Source: Phycisphaerae bacterium
Lineage (GTDB): Bacteria > Planctomycetota > Phycisphaerae > Sedimentisphaerales > Anaerobacaceae
Length of the DNA stretch: 39,074 nt
Assembly: GCA_030604525.1 (NCBI GenBank)
Contig: JAUVVQ010000019.1
Span: 1 to 39,074 of the forward strand
Reading direction: 5' to 3'
Made by a program: the position numbers and the translations under genes. Positions 1-8,300 of this stretch are shown piece by piece; within the stretch, counting starts at the first letter, position 1, and each line of letters starts with the position of its first letter. The notes under the pieces are model-generated. The model saw only the letters and a program-made list of their open reading frames with translations. It did not search any database and had not been told where the DNA came from.

Positions 1-45
1 ACTCCGTTCTTCCTCTGAAAGCTGAACAATGTATTTTTTGACCAT
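1..45 (-). mobile_element. IS630-type transposase, N-terminal 15 codons (cut by window edge)
   Basis: Reading the minus strand from the ATG at 45 gives MVKKYIVQLSEEERS, then the window ends. This opening is typical of IS630-family transposases and their helix-turn-helix subunit, which start with a K-K-Y-I-V-x-L-S-x-E-E-R pattern. A GGAGA ribosome binding site lies 7 bases upstream (52-56 on the plus strand). Only the start is visible, so whether the element is intact cannot be judged. The neighbouring plus-strand ORF opens just after it and has no ATG, so the insertion may have removed that gene's 5' end. Confidence 0.6.
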
Positions 46-171
46 GATAAATCTCCATGATAATTTAACCATAGAGAATTATCGGCAATACCCACCCAAA
101 TCTTTAACCGTGACAAAGCACTAGATTATGCGGCTGTTTCGGATGGTGGTAAAATACTCTTATTTAAACTA

Positions 172-2931
172 TTGCCAATCAATACGGACAAAACACTTGA
201 TGAGCAATTAGCGATGGTATCTCAGGAAGTTCAGCAAATAGTTCAGGGCATGAAACAAGGCGATCTCATAGGTTTAAGATATGCTGACAATCCACAAAAA
301 ATTCCAGCTATCCCAACTGCTGTAGCCGAAATATTTGCCATATATATTATTCCAAAATTAAAATTAGAACCTATCATTTTTAGCCTACCAGAAGATTTAA
401 AAGACAAAAATAATTTTATCATGATCCTTAACGATGTCCCAAGGGTCTTCGAACTTATATCTTCACCTTTAGCGTTTATCAAATTTTTAAGGGATGATGA
501 TGAACTCAGGAAAAACACTCGAATCTTAACCACGGATTTTCTTGATAGGTTTATTTATTATATAGAGAATGGAAATAGTTTTTTCCAGCAAGGCAAACCA
601 TATTTCTTTGCTCTATTCGAGCCGCATAGCTGGAGTGAATATTACTTCAAAAAACTTTACGAGAAGAGCAAAGATGCTATTTACGAATTGATAGAAAGAT
701 ACTTTCCTGATTATTTTAATGAGATCAAGGATCGAGGTGATGGAGTCTATGGACTCAATGCAACATCAACATTAACTGCAGCCTATGCAACACAATTCGA
801 CAATGGTTTATTTATCGCCAGTTTGCCACCCGACGGTTACTTCTGTATCGGAGAAGAAATAAAGTTTTCAGAATTTATAGCTCACTTCTATACATATTAT
901 TTCAATAAATTTAAAAAACATTTGAAGGAGTTTTTTGATGTCTATGGGATTTGTCTGGATGAGCTATATGGGATTTCTGTAATGCCGGTGACATATATTA
1001 AGCGAAACGATATAACACATTTACTTTCCATTGCTTCAAAAGTGAATGAACAAAATCCCATCGAAATAATGACTGGTAGAATCCAGCAGACAACAAACTT
1101 GAGAACTGCGGTAGTGTTTGATTGCAAAAGTCTACCATCCATATTTTCCCAGAAGGACAATAAAGGCGAAAAAACAGCACTATGCAAATTGCTTAAAAGC
1201 CTATTGAAATACATGAAGCCATCTATCGGAGAGGAAATCTTAGAAACGGAAATAAAGGTATTTATCGATAAAATCATACCTACTGGCCTTAGGGCATTTT
1301 CACTTGACGAGGTCCCAATTGATAATCCAAAAGCAGAGAGATACAGAGATTATGAAAAACCGAACGGTTCGGATATCGCAAGAGTGCACAGGCAAATCGC
1401 AGAATTTATTGCCGGCAAGGAAATTGAACCAGGAGAATATGATGGTGAAAAAGCTATAACGATACTCGAATCTTCTTTTGACTTTATATCAAACATAATC
1501 GAAAAAGAATTGGGCGAATGCAATTCAGGTGTTGTTTATCATGCCTTTGAACAGTTGGATTTTGTTGCATGTGAAAGAGTTAATTTAAATATCAGGGCTG
1601 GGGTTGATTCCTCTAAGTATACAGAATATGACGTAAAAGCAAGATTCATGGAAAATTATGACAAACTTTCAAAAGCTGCTATATCAATAAAATATTTGTG
1701 TACCAACATTATCAAATTAAATCCTTCTGGAAACAAAGTATTAAACCGCGATTTCTGGGACAATTTGTTGGCCTTAGCAGATTCCGCAGTAAACTTGTCG
1801 TACGCGATTGATTTTCTAAAGTATGGGCTTAGAAAACATAAAATTCGCATAACAGATATGTATGAAATAAAGCATGAAGTTCAGGATTATTCATTTGATA
1901 TTGCTGACTTTGCAAAAGGTGAAGCTCAAAATAAAATTATTTCTGCCCAAGATAGGTGTTGTGACACAGAAAAACAGGATAGCCAGAAAGTAGTTAATAG
2001 ACCACCATTTCTGGATGACTTGGACATTGCTTTTTCAGAGCAGTATGGGTTTAAGTTCATGGATATGGTATGTGTGATGTATGCCCTTGGTAAATATGAG
2101 GGCACACCCTCTTTACCTAACTTTATAAATGAATGCAGTAAAACAGATTTGATTGATTTTTTGAAATATGAAATTGCTGTGAATTGCCCATCCAGCAAGG
2201 ATTTAGGTAAAATCATTGATTTTGTTAGCATAGAACAGAAATCAATCAAGAAAGATAAAGTAATACCAACTCAAATGTTTCGAGAAAATAAGAGGTTAAA
2301 TTTATGCCCAATTTATCGCAAAGAAGACATATATATTTTTGGGAATCAAATGTGTATCGAGGCCTCAAAGTTTTGGACCAGTACGGTATACCAGGGAGAT
2401 TTTCCTTATAAGACAAATGAGGATTCTCCTATAGGAAAATGCATGTCAGCTTATCGAAGAAAGCTTGATAAAGAACTTGAGAAGGAAGCAGAAGAAATTA
2501 TACGTGCTGAACTTGGGGCTGAGAATTACGAAGCAAATATTTTGAACTTTACGAGATTGTCGAAAGATTTCCCCAAAAGACCAGACTGCGGTGAGATTGA
2601 TATCTTAGCTGTAAATAAGAAAACAAAAACGTTTTTTTTGTTTGATGCGAAAAATCGTAGAAAATCTGTAACACCTTATGGAGTAAAATTTGATATTGAC
2701 GAATTTTTAAGAGGCAAAAAATCATATCTCAGCAAAATAATAAAGAAGGAAGAATTTATTAAAGACAACTGGGAAAAAATATTAGAGCATTTTTCCGTAA
2801 CTAATTGTGATAGGTGGGCACTGAAAAAAGCTTTTATCGTAAAGCAAAATTATCAAGTCGCATACCATTATAAGAAAGCGATAGATTTTGTTGAAGTTGA
2901 TGACCTGGATACCTATTTAAATAAAAAATAA
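172..2931 (+). CDS. Large unknown protein with C-terminal PD-(D/E)XK-like nuclease motif
   Basis: A 919-aa protein of unrecognised family. The long N-terminal part (about residues 1-780) is rich in Phe, Tyr, Ile and Lys, with no signal peptide and no motif I can name. Near the C-terminus, after a Glu-rich helix (about 775-795), the order E808-x-D810, a hydrophobic strand (TFFLF) and D825-A-K827 fits the D...(D/E)xK core of PD-(D/E)XK nucleases, so DNA or RNA cleavage is a reasonable inference. The first usable start is a TTG at 172. The frame is open back to 64 without ATG or GTG and still reads like protein, so the true N-terminus may be longer or lost to the adjacent IS630-type element. The gene is visibly more AT-rich than the rest of the window, which suggests horizontal transfer. 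A defence role is possible but not shown. Confidence 0.7.
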   Translation: MPINTDKTLDEQLAMVSQEVQQIVQGMKQGDLIGLRYADNPQKIPAIPTAVAEIFAIYIIPKLKLEPIIFSLPEDLKDKNNFIMILNDVPRVFELISSPLAFIKFLRDDDELRKNTRILTTDFLDRFIYYIENGNSFFQQGKPYFFALFEPHSWSEYYFKKLYEKSKDAIYELIERYFPDYFNEIKDRGDGVYGLNATSTLTAAYATQFDNGLFIASLPPDGYFCIGEEIKFSEFIAHFYTYYFNKFKKHLKEFFDVYGICLDELYGISVMPVTYIKRNDITHLLSIASKVNEQNPIEIMTGRIQQTTNLRTAVVFDCKSLPSIFSQKDNKGEKTALCKLLKSLLKYMKPSIGEEILETEIKVFIDKIIPTGLRAFSLDEVPIDNPKAERYRDYEKPNGSDIARVHRQIAEFIAGKEIEPGEYDGEKAITILESSFDFISNIIEKELGECNSGVVYHAFEQLDFVACERVNLNIRAGVDSSKYTEYDVKARFMENYDKLSKAAISIKYLCTNIIKLNPSGNKVLNRDFWDNLLALADSAVNLSYAIDFLKYGLRKHKIRITDMYEIKHEVQDYSFDIADFAKGEAQNKIISAQDRCCDTEKQDSQKVVNRPPFLDDLDIAFSEQYGFKFMDMVCVMYALGKYEGTPSLPNFINECSKTDLIDFLKYEIAVNCPSSKDLGKIIDFVSIEQKSIKKDKVIPTQMFRENKRLNLCPIYRKEDIYIFGNQMCIEASKFWTSTVYQGDFPYKTNEDSPIGKCMSAYRRKLDKELEKEAEEIIRAELGAENYEANILNFTRLSKDFPKRPDCGEIDILAVNKKTKTFFLFDAKNRRKSVTPYGVKFDIDEFLRGKKSYLSKIIKKEEFIKDNWEKILEHFSVTNCDRWALKKAFIVKQNYQVAYHYKKAIDFVEVDDLDTYLNKK

Positions 2932-2938
2932 GGCTGAC

Positions 2939-3150
2939 CTACGGTGTCAGTACTCTTAAAAATCCTCCGATCACAGCGCCTACTCCGCCTCCCGTTGCTT
3001 CTTCAATTCCACGTGAGCAGTTAGTTATTCCTTATCCTTGAAGTTCTGCCAATATCCCGTGCAATAGTAATACCAACGCCGGGAATTTGTTGTAATTGCT
3101 GTAAGCTGGATGATTCCATAGAAAGGCGCCTCAGATATAATTGACCAAAT
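2939..3150 (-). pseudogene. Decayed helix-hairpin-helix-like gene remnant
   Basis: One minus-strand frame reads LQQLQQIPGVGITIARDI, which resembles a helix-hairpin-helix motif (I-P-G-V-G-x-x-I-A-R-D), then ends at a stop at 3021-3023. The neighbouring frame continues ILAELQG, meets a TAA, and then reads a Gly-rich tail (EEATGGGVGAVIGGF) to a TAG at 2939-2941. This looks like a small DNA-binding gene broken by a frameshift and a stop. The family is tentative because so little is left. Confidence 0.3.
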
Positions 3151-3254
3151 ACAATTCACTAATCACTCCTTCGATTTCACTCAGGACAAGTATTTACCAA
3201 TCACGAATTATCTGCCTTCCTTGTTGTCGGCTCCCGATGTTAGTTAGTCTGTAA

Positions 3255-3401
3255 TTATACCTTTTCGGTCAAAAACTGCAAGATTTAATTCGCGGTTCGA
3301 TTCACCATTTTTTACGCAGGAACGGAGGTGAGGAAATTCAGGAATATATCGAGGATACAAACTATATGAAGCATTTCTGGGAGGCGGTGGAAGTTAATTG
3401 A
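3255..3401 (+). pseudogene. Possible C-terminal gene scrap, 48 codons without start
   Basis: The frame from 3255 to the TGA at 3399-3401 reads like protein (for example EEIQEYIEDTNYMKHFWEAV), but has no start codon and no ribosome binding site. It may be the tail of a lost gene. I do not recognise the family. It sits between a decayed minus-strand gene and the palindromic repeat cluster. Confidence 0.25.
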
Positions 3402-3438
3402 CCCCCTAAATGTAAAAGCAACCCCGTAAAGACAAGAA

Positions 3439-3465
3439 CCCCCAACGTAAAGTTGGGGGCTAAGC
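3439..3465. repeat. Palindromic element, GTAAA loop, copy 1
   Basis: CCCCCAAC (3439-3446) pairs perfectly with GTTGGGGG (3452-3459) around the loop GTAAA, followed by CTAAGC. The 5' flank is AGAA. The loop and 3' flank are identical to those of the second copy at 3770-3796 while the stem differs, with pairing kept. Confidence 0.75.
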
Positions 3466-3515
3466 GAAGCGGAACGCTCTGCGGAAGCAGAGCTTATTTT
3501 TAAAAAAAATGGATT

Positions 3516-3576
3516 CCTGCCCCTGCTCCCCGCTTCCGCGGGGACAAGTTTACCCCTGCAAAAGCAGGGGCAGGGG
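3516..3576. repeat. Nested palindrome with two inner hairpins
   Basis: An outer arm CTGCCCCTGC (3517-3526) pairs with GCAGGGGCAG (3564-3573). Inside are CCCCGC-TTCC-GCGGGG (3528-3543) and CCCCTGC-AAAA-GCAGGGG (3553-3570). The outer arm and the second inner hairpin share the 3' strand, so they are alternative folds. The flanks carry fragments such as GGAATGACA (3592-3600 and again at 3618-3626), typical of decayed intergenic repeats. Confidence 0.6.
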
Positions 3577-3633
3577 TGACAATCCTGCGCGGGAATGACA
3601 AAGTGGCGATTACGCAGGAATGACAAGAATGAA

Positions 3634-3665
3634 GATTGCCGCGTCGCTTCGCTCCTCGCAATGAC
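3634..3665. repeat. GTCGCTTCGCTCC-type intergenic repeat
   Basis: The run from GATTGCCGCG to CTCGCAATGACGG contains ATTGC and GCAAT as inverted ends around a Ser-codon-like GCGTCGCTTCGCTCC core. From general familiarity, sequences of this form recur between genes in many planctomycete and deltaproteobacterial genomes. Only one copy is visible here. Confidence 0.45.
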
Positions 3666-3708
3666 GGGAGGTGAGGCGGTTTGAGATTGGTACGTTGAGA
3701 TGGTAAAG

Positions 3709-3732
3709 AGTCGCCGGGACGGCGACTGCTAA
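3709..3732. repeat. Palindromic element, GGGAC loop
   Basis: AGTCGCC (3709-3715) pairs with GGCGACT (3721-3727) around GGGAC, followed by GCTAA. The 5-nt loop and the GCTAA flank parallel the two GTAAA-loop elements nearby, so it may be a related variant. Confidence 0.5.
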
Positions 3733-3769
3733 ACAAAAAATTGGATTTTTTGTAAAAGATTTAAAGCAA

Positions 3770-3796
3770 CCCACAGTGTAAAACTGTGGGCTAAGC
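3770..3796. repeat. Palindromic element, GTAAA loop, copy 2
   Basis: CCCACAGT (3770-3777) pairs perfectly with ACTGTGGG (3783-3790) around GTAAA, followed by CTAAGC and preceded by AAAGCAA. Half copies of the left flank (AAAAGCAACCCC) occur at 3414-3425 and 3806-3817. The region from here to 3908 holds no gene that I can see. Confidence 0.75.
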
Positions 3797-3908
3797 ATAA
3801 ACGATAAAAGCAACCCCCGGCCAGAGCAGGAGAGCAGCAGGACAGGTGAGCAGGTGATAGAAGTAGATAGTAGAGGTCGGTCAGAGGGGAAAGGCGAAAG
3901 GATTGTTG

Positions 3909-5627
3909 TTATTCTTCGGGTATGGCGGCTTTAGTGACTCTCAGGATTTCTTCCGGTGTGGTGATGCCATTTTTCACTTTTTCCATCCCTGAATGGAAGA
4001 GGGATTTCATACCCTGCTTTCTTGCGATTTTGTCGATGTCGCTGGAATGTTTTCTTTCGATGGTCATATCCCTGATTTCTGGTGAGAGGGTCAGCATTTC
4101 TGTTATAACGGTTCTACCTTTGTATCCGGTGAATCGGCATTTGGCGCAGCCGGTTCCGTGGTAGAAGGTGATATTTTTGTTGTTAGTGACGGCATTTATA
4201 GCGGTTATGGTTTCCTGTTCCGGCTGGTATGGTTTTTTGCAGTTTGGACAGATGATGCGGATGAGCCGTTGGGCGAGTATGGTTTCGAGCGATGAGGCGA
4301 CGAGGAATGGTTCGATACCCATATCGAGGAGTCTTGTTATTGCGCTTGCGGCGTCGTTAGTGTGTAGGGTGCTGAAGACGAGGTGTCCTGTCAGAGCGCT
4401 TCTTATGGCGATTTGGCCTGTTTCGAGGTCTCTGATTTCTCCGACGAGCATAATGTCAGGGTCGTGTCTGAGCATAGAGCGCAGCGCTCTTGCGAAAGTG
4501 AATCCGATAGCGGGCTGGACCTGCATCTGGACGATGCCGTGCATATCGTATTCGACGGGGTCTTCGATGGTGAGGATTTTAGTGTTTGCGTTTTTTTTGA
4601 GCAGGTGGATACAGGTGTATAGTGTTGTTGTTTTCCCGCTTCCCGTTGGTCCTGTGAGAAGGATTATGCCGTGAGGTTTTTTTATAGTTTGTGTTAGTTT
4701 GCGGACGGTGGAGCTTGTCATACCGAGAGCGTAGAGGTCTGAGATGAGCTTGCTCTGCGGGAGGATTCTGATATTAATAGCTTCGCCGAAACGGGTGGGC
4801 AGGATTGAGATTCTGAGGTCGAATTTTTGATTTTTGAGATTGACCTGTGCTCTTCCGTCCTGTGGTAGTCTTTTTTCAGCGATGTCGAGTCCGGAGATGA
4901 TTTTGATTCTGCTGGCGATACCTTCTTTGAAGTATTTAATGGTTTTTGGTATTCCGGCGTCGTAGAGGAGTCCGTCGATTCTGTATCTTGCTTTGATGTC
5001 ATTTTCGTATGGTTCGATGTGGATGTCGGTTGCTCCTGCGGTGATTGCGTCTGCGAGTATCTGGTTTACGAGGTTTATTACGGAGGCGTCTCGTGCCTTT
5101 GATTCTTCGAGCAGGTCTTGTTTTTTTTCAGATTGTTTTTGTTTTATTTCATCGGTGGTCATTTGCTCTACGGTAGCGGCGCCGAGTCCATAGGATTTTC
5201 TGATAGCTTTTTTGATGCTATCGGAATCGGCGAGGACGAATCGGACGTTGTGTGAGTTGTTCAGGACGATCTCGATTTCGTTTTTCAGGGATTTATGGAA
5301 CGGGTCTGCGGTGGCGAGGTGAATGGTGTTCTCGGTGATTTTTACAGGTATTATGTTGTAATGCGTTGCGATGTTTGCGGATATGGCTTTTAGCGTCTTA
5401 GGTTTGATATTTTCGGGGTTTATTTCGGTGTATGGAGTGTTTGTTTTTTTTGCGACGGCTTTGAGGAAATCCTCTTCAGTGATAAAGCCGAGCTGGTAGA
5501 TTGCCTGGTGGAGGGGTATTTTTTGTTTTTGTGCCTGCTGCCGTGCGGCTTCTATTTGTTCTTCGTTGAGTCCGGCGAGGCCTGGCTCGATGTTTAGCGT
5601 GTTGGTATTGGTTGGAAAGTTCTGCAT
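3909..5627 (-). CDS. GspE/PilB-family secretion or pilus assembly ATPase
   Basis: Cytoplasmic hexameric ATPase that drives pseudopilus or type IV pilus assembly; 572 aa, usual for the family. An N-terminal MshEN/GspE-N domain (about 15-145) is followed by the motor domain. Visible motifs are Walker A GPTGSGKT (326-333), Asp box IEDPVEY (354-360), Walker B with DIMLVGEIRD (391-400), His box LVFSTLHTN (416-424) and a four-Cys zinc site C460, C463, C494, C497. The Cys4 site suits assembly (GspE/PilB) rather than retraction (PilT) ATPases. The ATG at 5627 has no clear Shine-Dalgarno. No other secretion gene adjoins it; the nearest relatives are the pilin-type remnants near 22 kb. GspE and PilB cannot be told apart here. 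Confidence 0.95.
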   Translation of the reverse strand: MQNFPTNTNTLNIEPGLAGLNEEQIEAARQQAQKQKIPLHQAIYQLGFITEEDFLKAVAKKTNTPYTEINPENIKPKTLKAISANIATHYNIIPVKITENTIHLATADPFHKSLKNEIEIVLNNSHNVRFVLADSDSIKKAIRKSYGLGAATVEQMTTDEIKQKQSEKKQDLLEESKARDASVINLVNQILADAITAGATDIHIEPYENDIKARYRIDGLLYDAGIPKTIKYFKEGIASRIKIISGLDIAEKRLPQDGRAQVNLKNQKFDLRISILPTRFGEAINIRILPQSKLISDLYALGMTSSTVRKLTQTIKKPHGIILLTGPTGSGKTTTLYTCIHLLKKNANTKILTIEDPVEYDMHGIVQMQVQPAIGFTFARALRSMLRHDPDIMLVGEIRDLETGQIAIRSALTGHLVFSTLHTNDAASAITRLLDMGIEPFLVASSLETILAQRLIRIICPNCKKPYQPEQETITAINAVTNNKNITFYHGTGCAKCRFTGYKGRTVITEMLTLSPEIRDMTIERKHSSDIDKIARKQGMKSLFHSGMEKVKNGITTPEEILRVTKAAIPEE

Positions 5628-5900
5628 TTTTTTTAAGAATTATTAATTGATAGAAGATTTTTATTTTGCCTTTATGTGGTTAGCGAATACGGCGGGTGGG
5701 ATGTTTATTAAAAAAAAATATTTTGTAATCAACGTATTGGGGGTGTGTTTCGCTTTTTTAAACAAATAAGGATAGTGCTATCAGGTGTGCGTTTTAGCGT
5801 ATAGCGTACAGTTTTTTTCCTTTTAGCCGCTGTCCGCTGTTCGTTTTTAAGGGCGGCGTTGAGATTAATGTGATATTTTTTTTAGGCGTTTTAATCAGGT
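5628..5900. other. Intergenic region between divergent genes
   Basis: AT-rich, T-run-rich spacer between the GspE/PilB ATPase (minus) and the ABC operon (plus), so it should hold both promoters. I see no convincing -35/-10 pair. It contains short decayed repeats: GCGTATAGCG at about 5798-5808, whose inverse CGCTATACGC recurs at about 34695-34704, and CCGCTGTCCGCTG near 5827-5839. Confidence 0.4.
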
Positions 5901-6782
5901 ATGAAGCCGGCGATAGTAGAAGTCAGAGATTTAAAGAAGCATTTTTCAGTAGAGCGTCCGCTTATAAGTCAGTTTGTTAATCCGTTCGGGAAGTCGGAGC
6001 AGGTATTTGCGTTGAACGGTCTGAGTTTTCGGATTGAGGCGGGAGAGGTAGTGGGTCTTGTCGGCCCTAATGGAGCGGGTAAGACGACTTTGCTTCGGAT
6101 ACTGGCGGATTTGCTGGAGCCAAGCGGCGGGACGGTTAAGCTTTGCGGTAAGGATGTTGGTAAGGCAGGATTTCGTTTGCGGGCACTGGTGGGTTACGTT
6201 CCGGGTAATGAGCGTAGTTTTTTCTGGCGTCTTAGCTGTCGTGATAATCTTCGTTTTTTTGGGCGGCTTTATGGTCTGGCGGGCAGGGAGATTGAGAGGC
6301 GTATTGAAGAGCTTTTGGAGATGTTTGGTTTTGAGGGTGAAGCGGGTCGTCTTTTTCGAGATTACTCAGCGGGGATGCGTAAGAAGGTTGGCGTGATGCG
6401 TTCTTTGCTTCATCGGCCTGAGATTTTGCTTCTTGATGAGGTGACGAACAGTCTTGACCCTGCATCGTCGAAGGCGGTCATAGAGTTAGTAAGAGATTAT
6501 GTTTCGAGAGGAGAGGGGCGTGCGGCTCTTTGGAGTACGCACAGACTGGAGGAGATGGCAGGATTTTGTGACAGGATAATAGCGATAGAGGAAGGTGTGA
6601 TTTGTTACGACGGTTCGTCGGCGGGATTTTGCGGAGATTTTTTAGTGGATACAGATTTGTCTGCAGGGAGCAGGAACATAGAGAGAGGGGATAGAAGCAT
6701 TTCATCAGATTTGTCGTGGCCGGTGAAAGTTGAGACGGTCAGCAGTAACGGTAATGAACAGGCAGGATATAGTGACATTTAG
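5901..6782 (+). CDS. ABC transporter ATP-binding protein (ABC-2 type)
   Basis: ATPase subunit of an ABC-2 transporter, 293 aa. Motifs in order are Walker A GPNGAGKT (55-62), signature YSAGM (155-159, short of the classical LSGGQ), Walker B ILLLDE (175-180) and the switch His in WSTHR (H214). Residues 17-37 form an insertion before the usual strand 2, and the last 60 residues after the nucleotide-binding domain are low-conservation tail. The gene overlaps the permease downstream by about 29 bp and opens a plus-strand cluster running to 12257. The substrate cannot be read from sequence; ABC-2 exporters of this kind move drugs, lipids or polysaccharides. Confidence 0.92.
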   Translation: MKPAIVEVRDLKKHFSVERPLISQFVNPFGKSEQVFALNGLSFRIEAGEVVGLVGPNGAGKTTLLRILADLLEPSGGTVKLCGKDVGKAGFRLRALVGYVPGNERSFFWRLSCRDNLRFFGRLYGLAGREIERRIEELLEMFGFEGEAGRLFRDYSAGMRKKVGVMRSLLHRPEILLLDEVTNSLDPASSKAVIELVRDYVSRGEGRAALWSTHRLEEMAGFCDRIIAIEEGVICYDGSSAGFCGDFLVDTDLSAGSRNIERGDRSISSDLSWPVKVETVSSNGNEQAGYSDI

Positions 6783-7679
6783 AGGTTATACGGATTCGAA
6801 GATGCAGATGACAAATTGCACAGTTGGGTATCGGGATTTTGGTTCTGGCGGGAGGGGATTATTTCTTCGTGAGCTTTTGAAGGCATGGGCGTTTATCAAG
6901 AAGGATATGAAGATATCCGTGGGATATAAGCTTCAGTTTATTTTTCAGTTTTTTCAGATATTTTTTTCCGTATCTCTCGTGTATTTCATAGGCAGGATGG
7001 TCTCTGACAGCGGGGGCAGCTCTCATCTATCCAGGTATGGTTCGGATTATTTTTCGTTTGCCTTAGTAGGTTTGGCGGTGAACAGTTATTTTCGCACCGG
7101 TTTAGTTCGGATGACGAGTTACATACGTCAGATTATGAATCAGGGAACGCTTGAGGCGATGTGTGCTTGTCCGATGAGGTATTCCTGGTTGATGTTGTGT
7201 TCGACGCTGTGGCAGTTTTTGTTCGATACCGTCCGTGTGTTTTTTTATTTTTTGTGTGGTTATTTTCTATTCGGTCTTCGCCTGCCGGAGGCGAACTGGC
7301 TGCTGGCGGTATTAGTTGTGGTTCTTAGCGCACCGATATTCCTTATGTTCGGTTTGTTATCGAGCAGCATACTTGTGGTAGTGAAGCGAGGCGACCCGAT
7401 TAACTGGATATTTTCCAGTTTGGGAGCGTTGCTTGCGGGGATGATGTTTCCGGTAAGTGTTTTTCCGGGCTGGCTGCAGCGGGTTTCGTTTTTTTTCCTT
7501 TGACCCATTCTCTTGAGGCGATGAGGCGTTGTTTGCTTACGGGAGCCGGTCCCGGCGAGGTCTGGGTGAATTTACTGGCGTTGTTTTGTTTTATAGTGGT
7601 TTTGATACCTGTTACAGTTTTCGTGAACGGTTTTTGTATGAGGCAGGCAAAGAGGCGTGGGGCATTTTCGACACATTGA
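6754..7679 (+). CDS. ABC-2 type permease, split by a -1 frameshift at a T8 run
   Basis: Membrane subunit partnering the preceding ATPase. The zero frame stops at TGA 7501-7503, right after RVSFFFL. One base back, the frame continues PLTHSLEAMRRCLL and a last membrane segment to the TGA at 7677-7679. P-L-T-H-x-L-E-A-M-R is the conserved ABC-2 permease ending, so the full product should be about 308 aa with six membrane segments. The break lies in eight Ts (7489-7496), read as T TTT TTC at 7491-7497, a classic -1 slippery heptamer. This may be programmed or transcriptional slippage, a real mutation, or a sequencing indel. The start is set at ATG 6754, overlapping the ATPase gene; a TTG at 6730 is the alternative. 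Confidence 0.82.
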
Positions 7680-7691
7680 AAGGGAATAGTT

Positions 7692-8300
7692 ATGCAGTTT
7701 AGAAATATATTTTTGTTATTGACGCTGTTTTTTGGTTTTGGTTTTTCGTGCGGTGCGTCCGGCGGTGAAGGTCTCAGTGGTCTTCCTGCGATGGAGACGA
7801 TTTTAATGGAGCCGGTGGATTTGACAAGTTTGAGTATATGGGTGCCGGCGAAGCGGGCGGGTCCTTTTATTAACCAGAGCTGCAGAAATAGATTTGACTA
7901 TATTTACACATTTGGTTTGCCTTCAGGTGTTAGACACAGTAAAGGACAGAGCTGTCCTGAAGGGATTGGGAGGATACTTGCGAGGTATAGTTTTTCCTAT
8001 TGCCATCAGGATATACCTTTGGTGCTGACAGATAACTGGAAGTGGGATTACAGTTACAGTGAATCGGGGTATAAATCTACGATATATGATTTGAATAGGC
8101 GCGGCGGGGGCTGGGAGGGTTCGTGGGAGGCGATACTGAATCTTGGTGTCGGTGACTTTGGGTATGAATGGTTCAGCGTTTTGCCCCCGGGTCGACTTAA
8201 AAGTGAGGGTAAAAAGAGAGCTGAAAGTTGTATTGAGATAAAAACATTTTCTTCAATGAGGTTAAGAGATGGGTATCCGAAAAAAAGGAAATTTGATTAA
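7692..8300 (+). CDS. Secreted protein of unknown function
   Basis: A 202-aa protein with a clear N-terminal signal sequence (MQFRN, then a hydrophobic stretch to about residue 20), ending in an FSCGAS cleavage or lipobox-like region. The mature part is rich in Trp, Tyr, Gly and Cys (for example DNWKWDYSYSESGY) and resembles no family I know. A GAAAGGGAA ribosome binding site precedes the ATG. The 3' end overlaps the next gene by 32 bp, which suggests translational coupling within the ABC cluster. It may be an envelope partner of the transporter. Confidence 0.75.
   Translation: MQFRNIFLLLTLFFGFGFSCGASGGEGLSGLPAMETILMEPVDLTSLSIWVPAKRAGPFINQSCRNRFDYIYTFGLPSGVRHSKGQSCPEGIGRILARYSFSYCHQDIPLVLTDNWKWDYSYSESGYKSTIYDLNRRGGGWEGSWEAILNLGVGDFGYEWFSVLPPGRLKSEGKKRAESCIEIKTFSSMRLRDGYPKKRKFD

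Noticed and set aside
3405-3825. CRISPR array
   Set aside because: The repeats are few, irregularly spaced, of different stem sequence, and have no regular spacers or cas genes.
4168-4674. Long ORF antisense to the GspE/PilB ATPase
   Set aside because: It mirrors the ATPase gene, which has a full set of motifs. The antisense protein has no motif or ribosome binding site.
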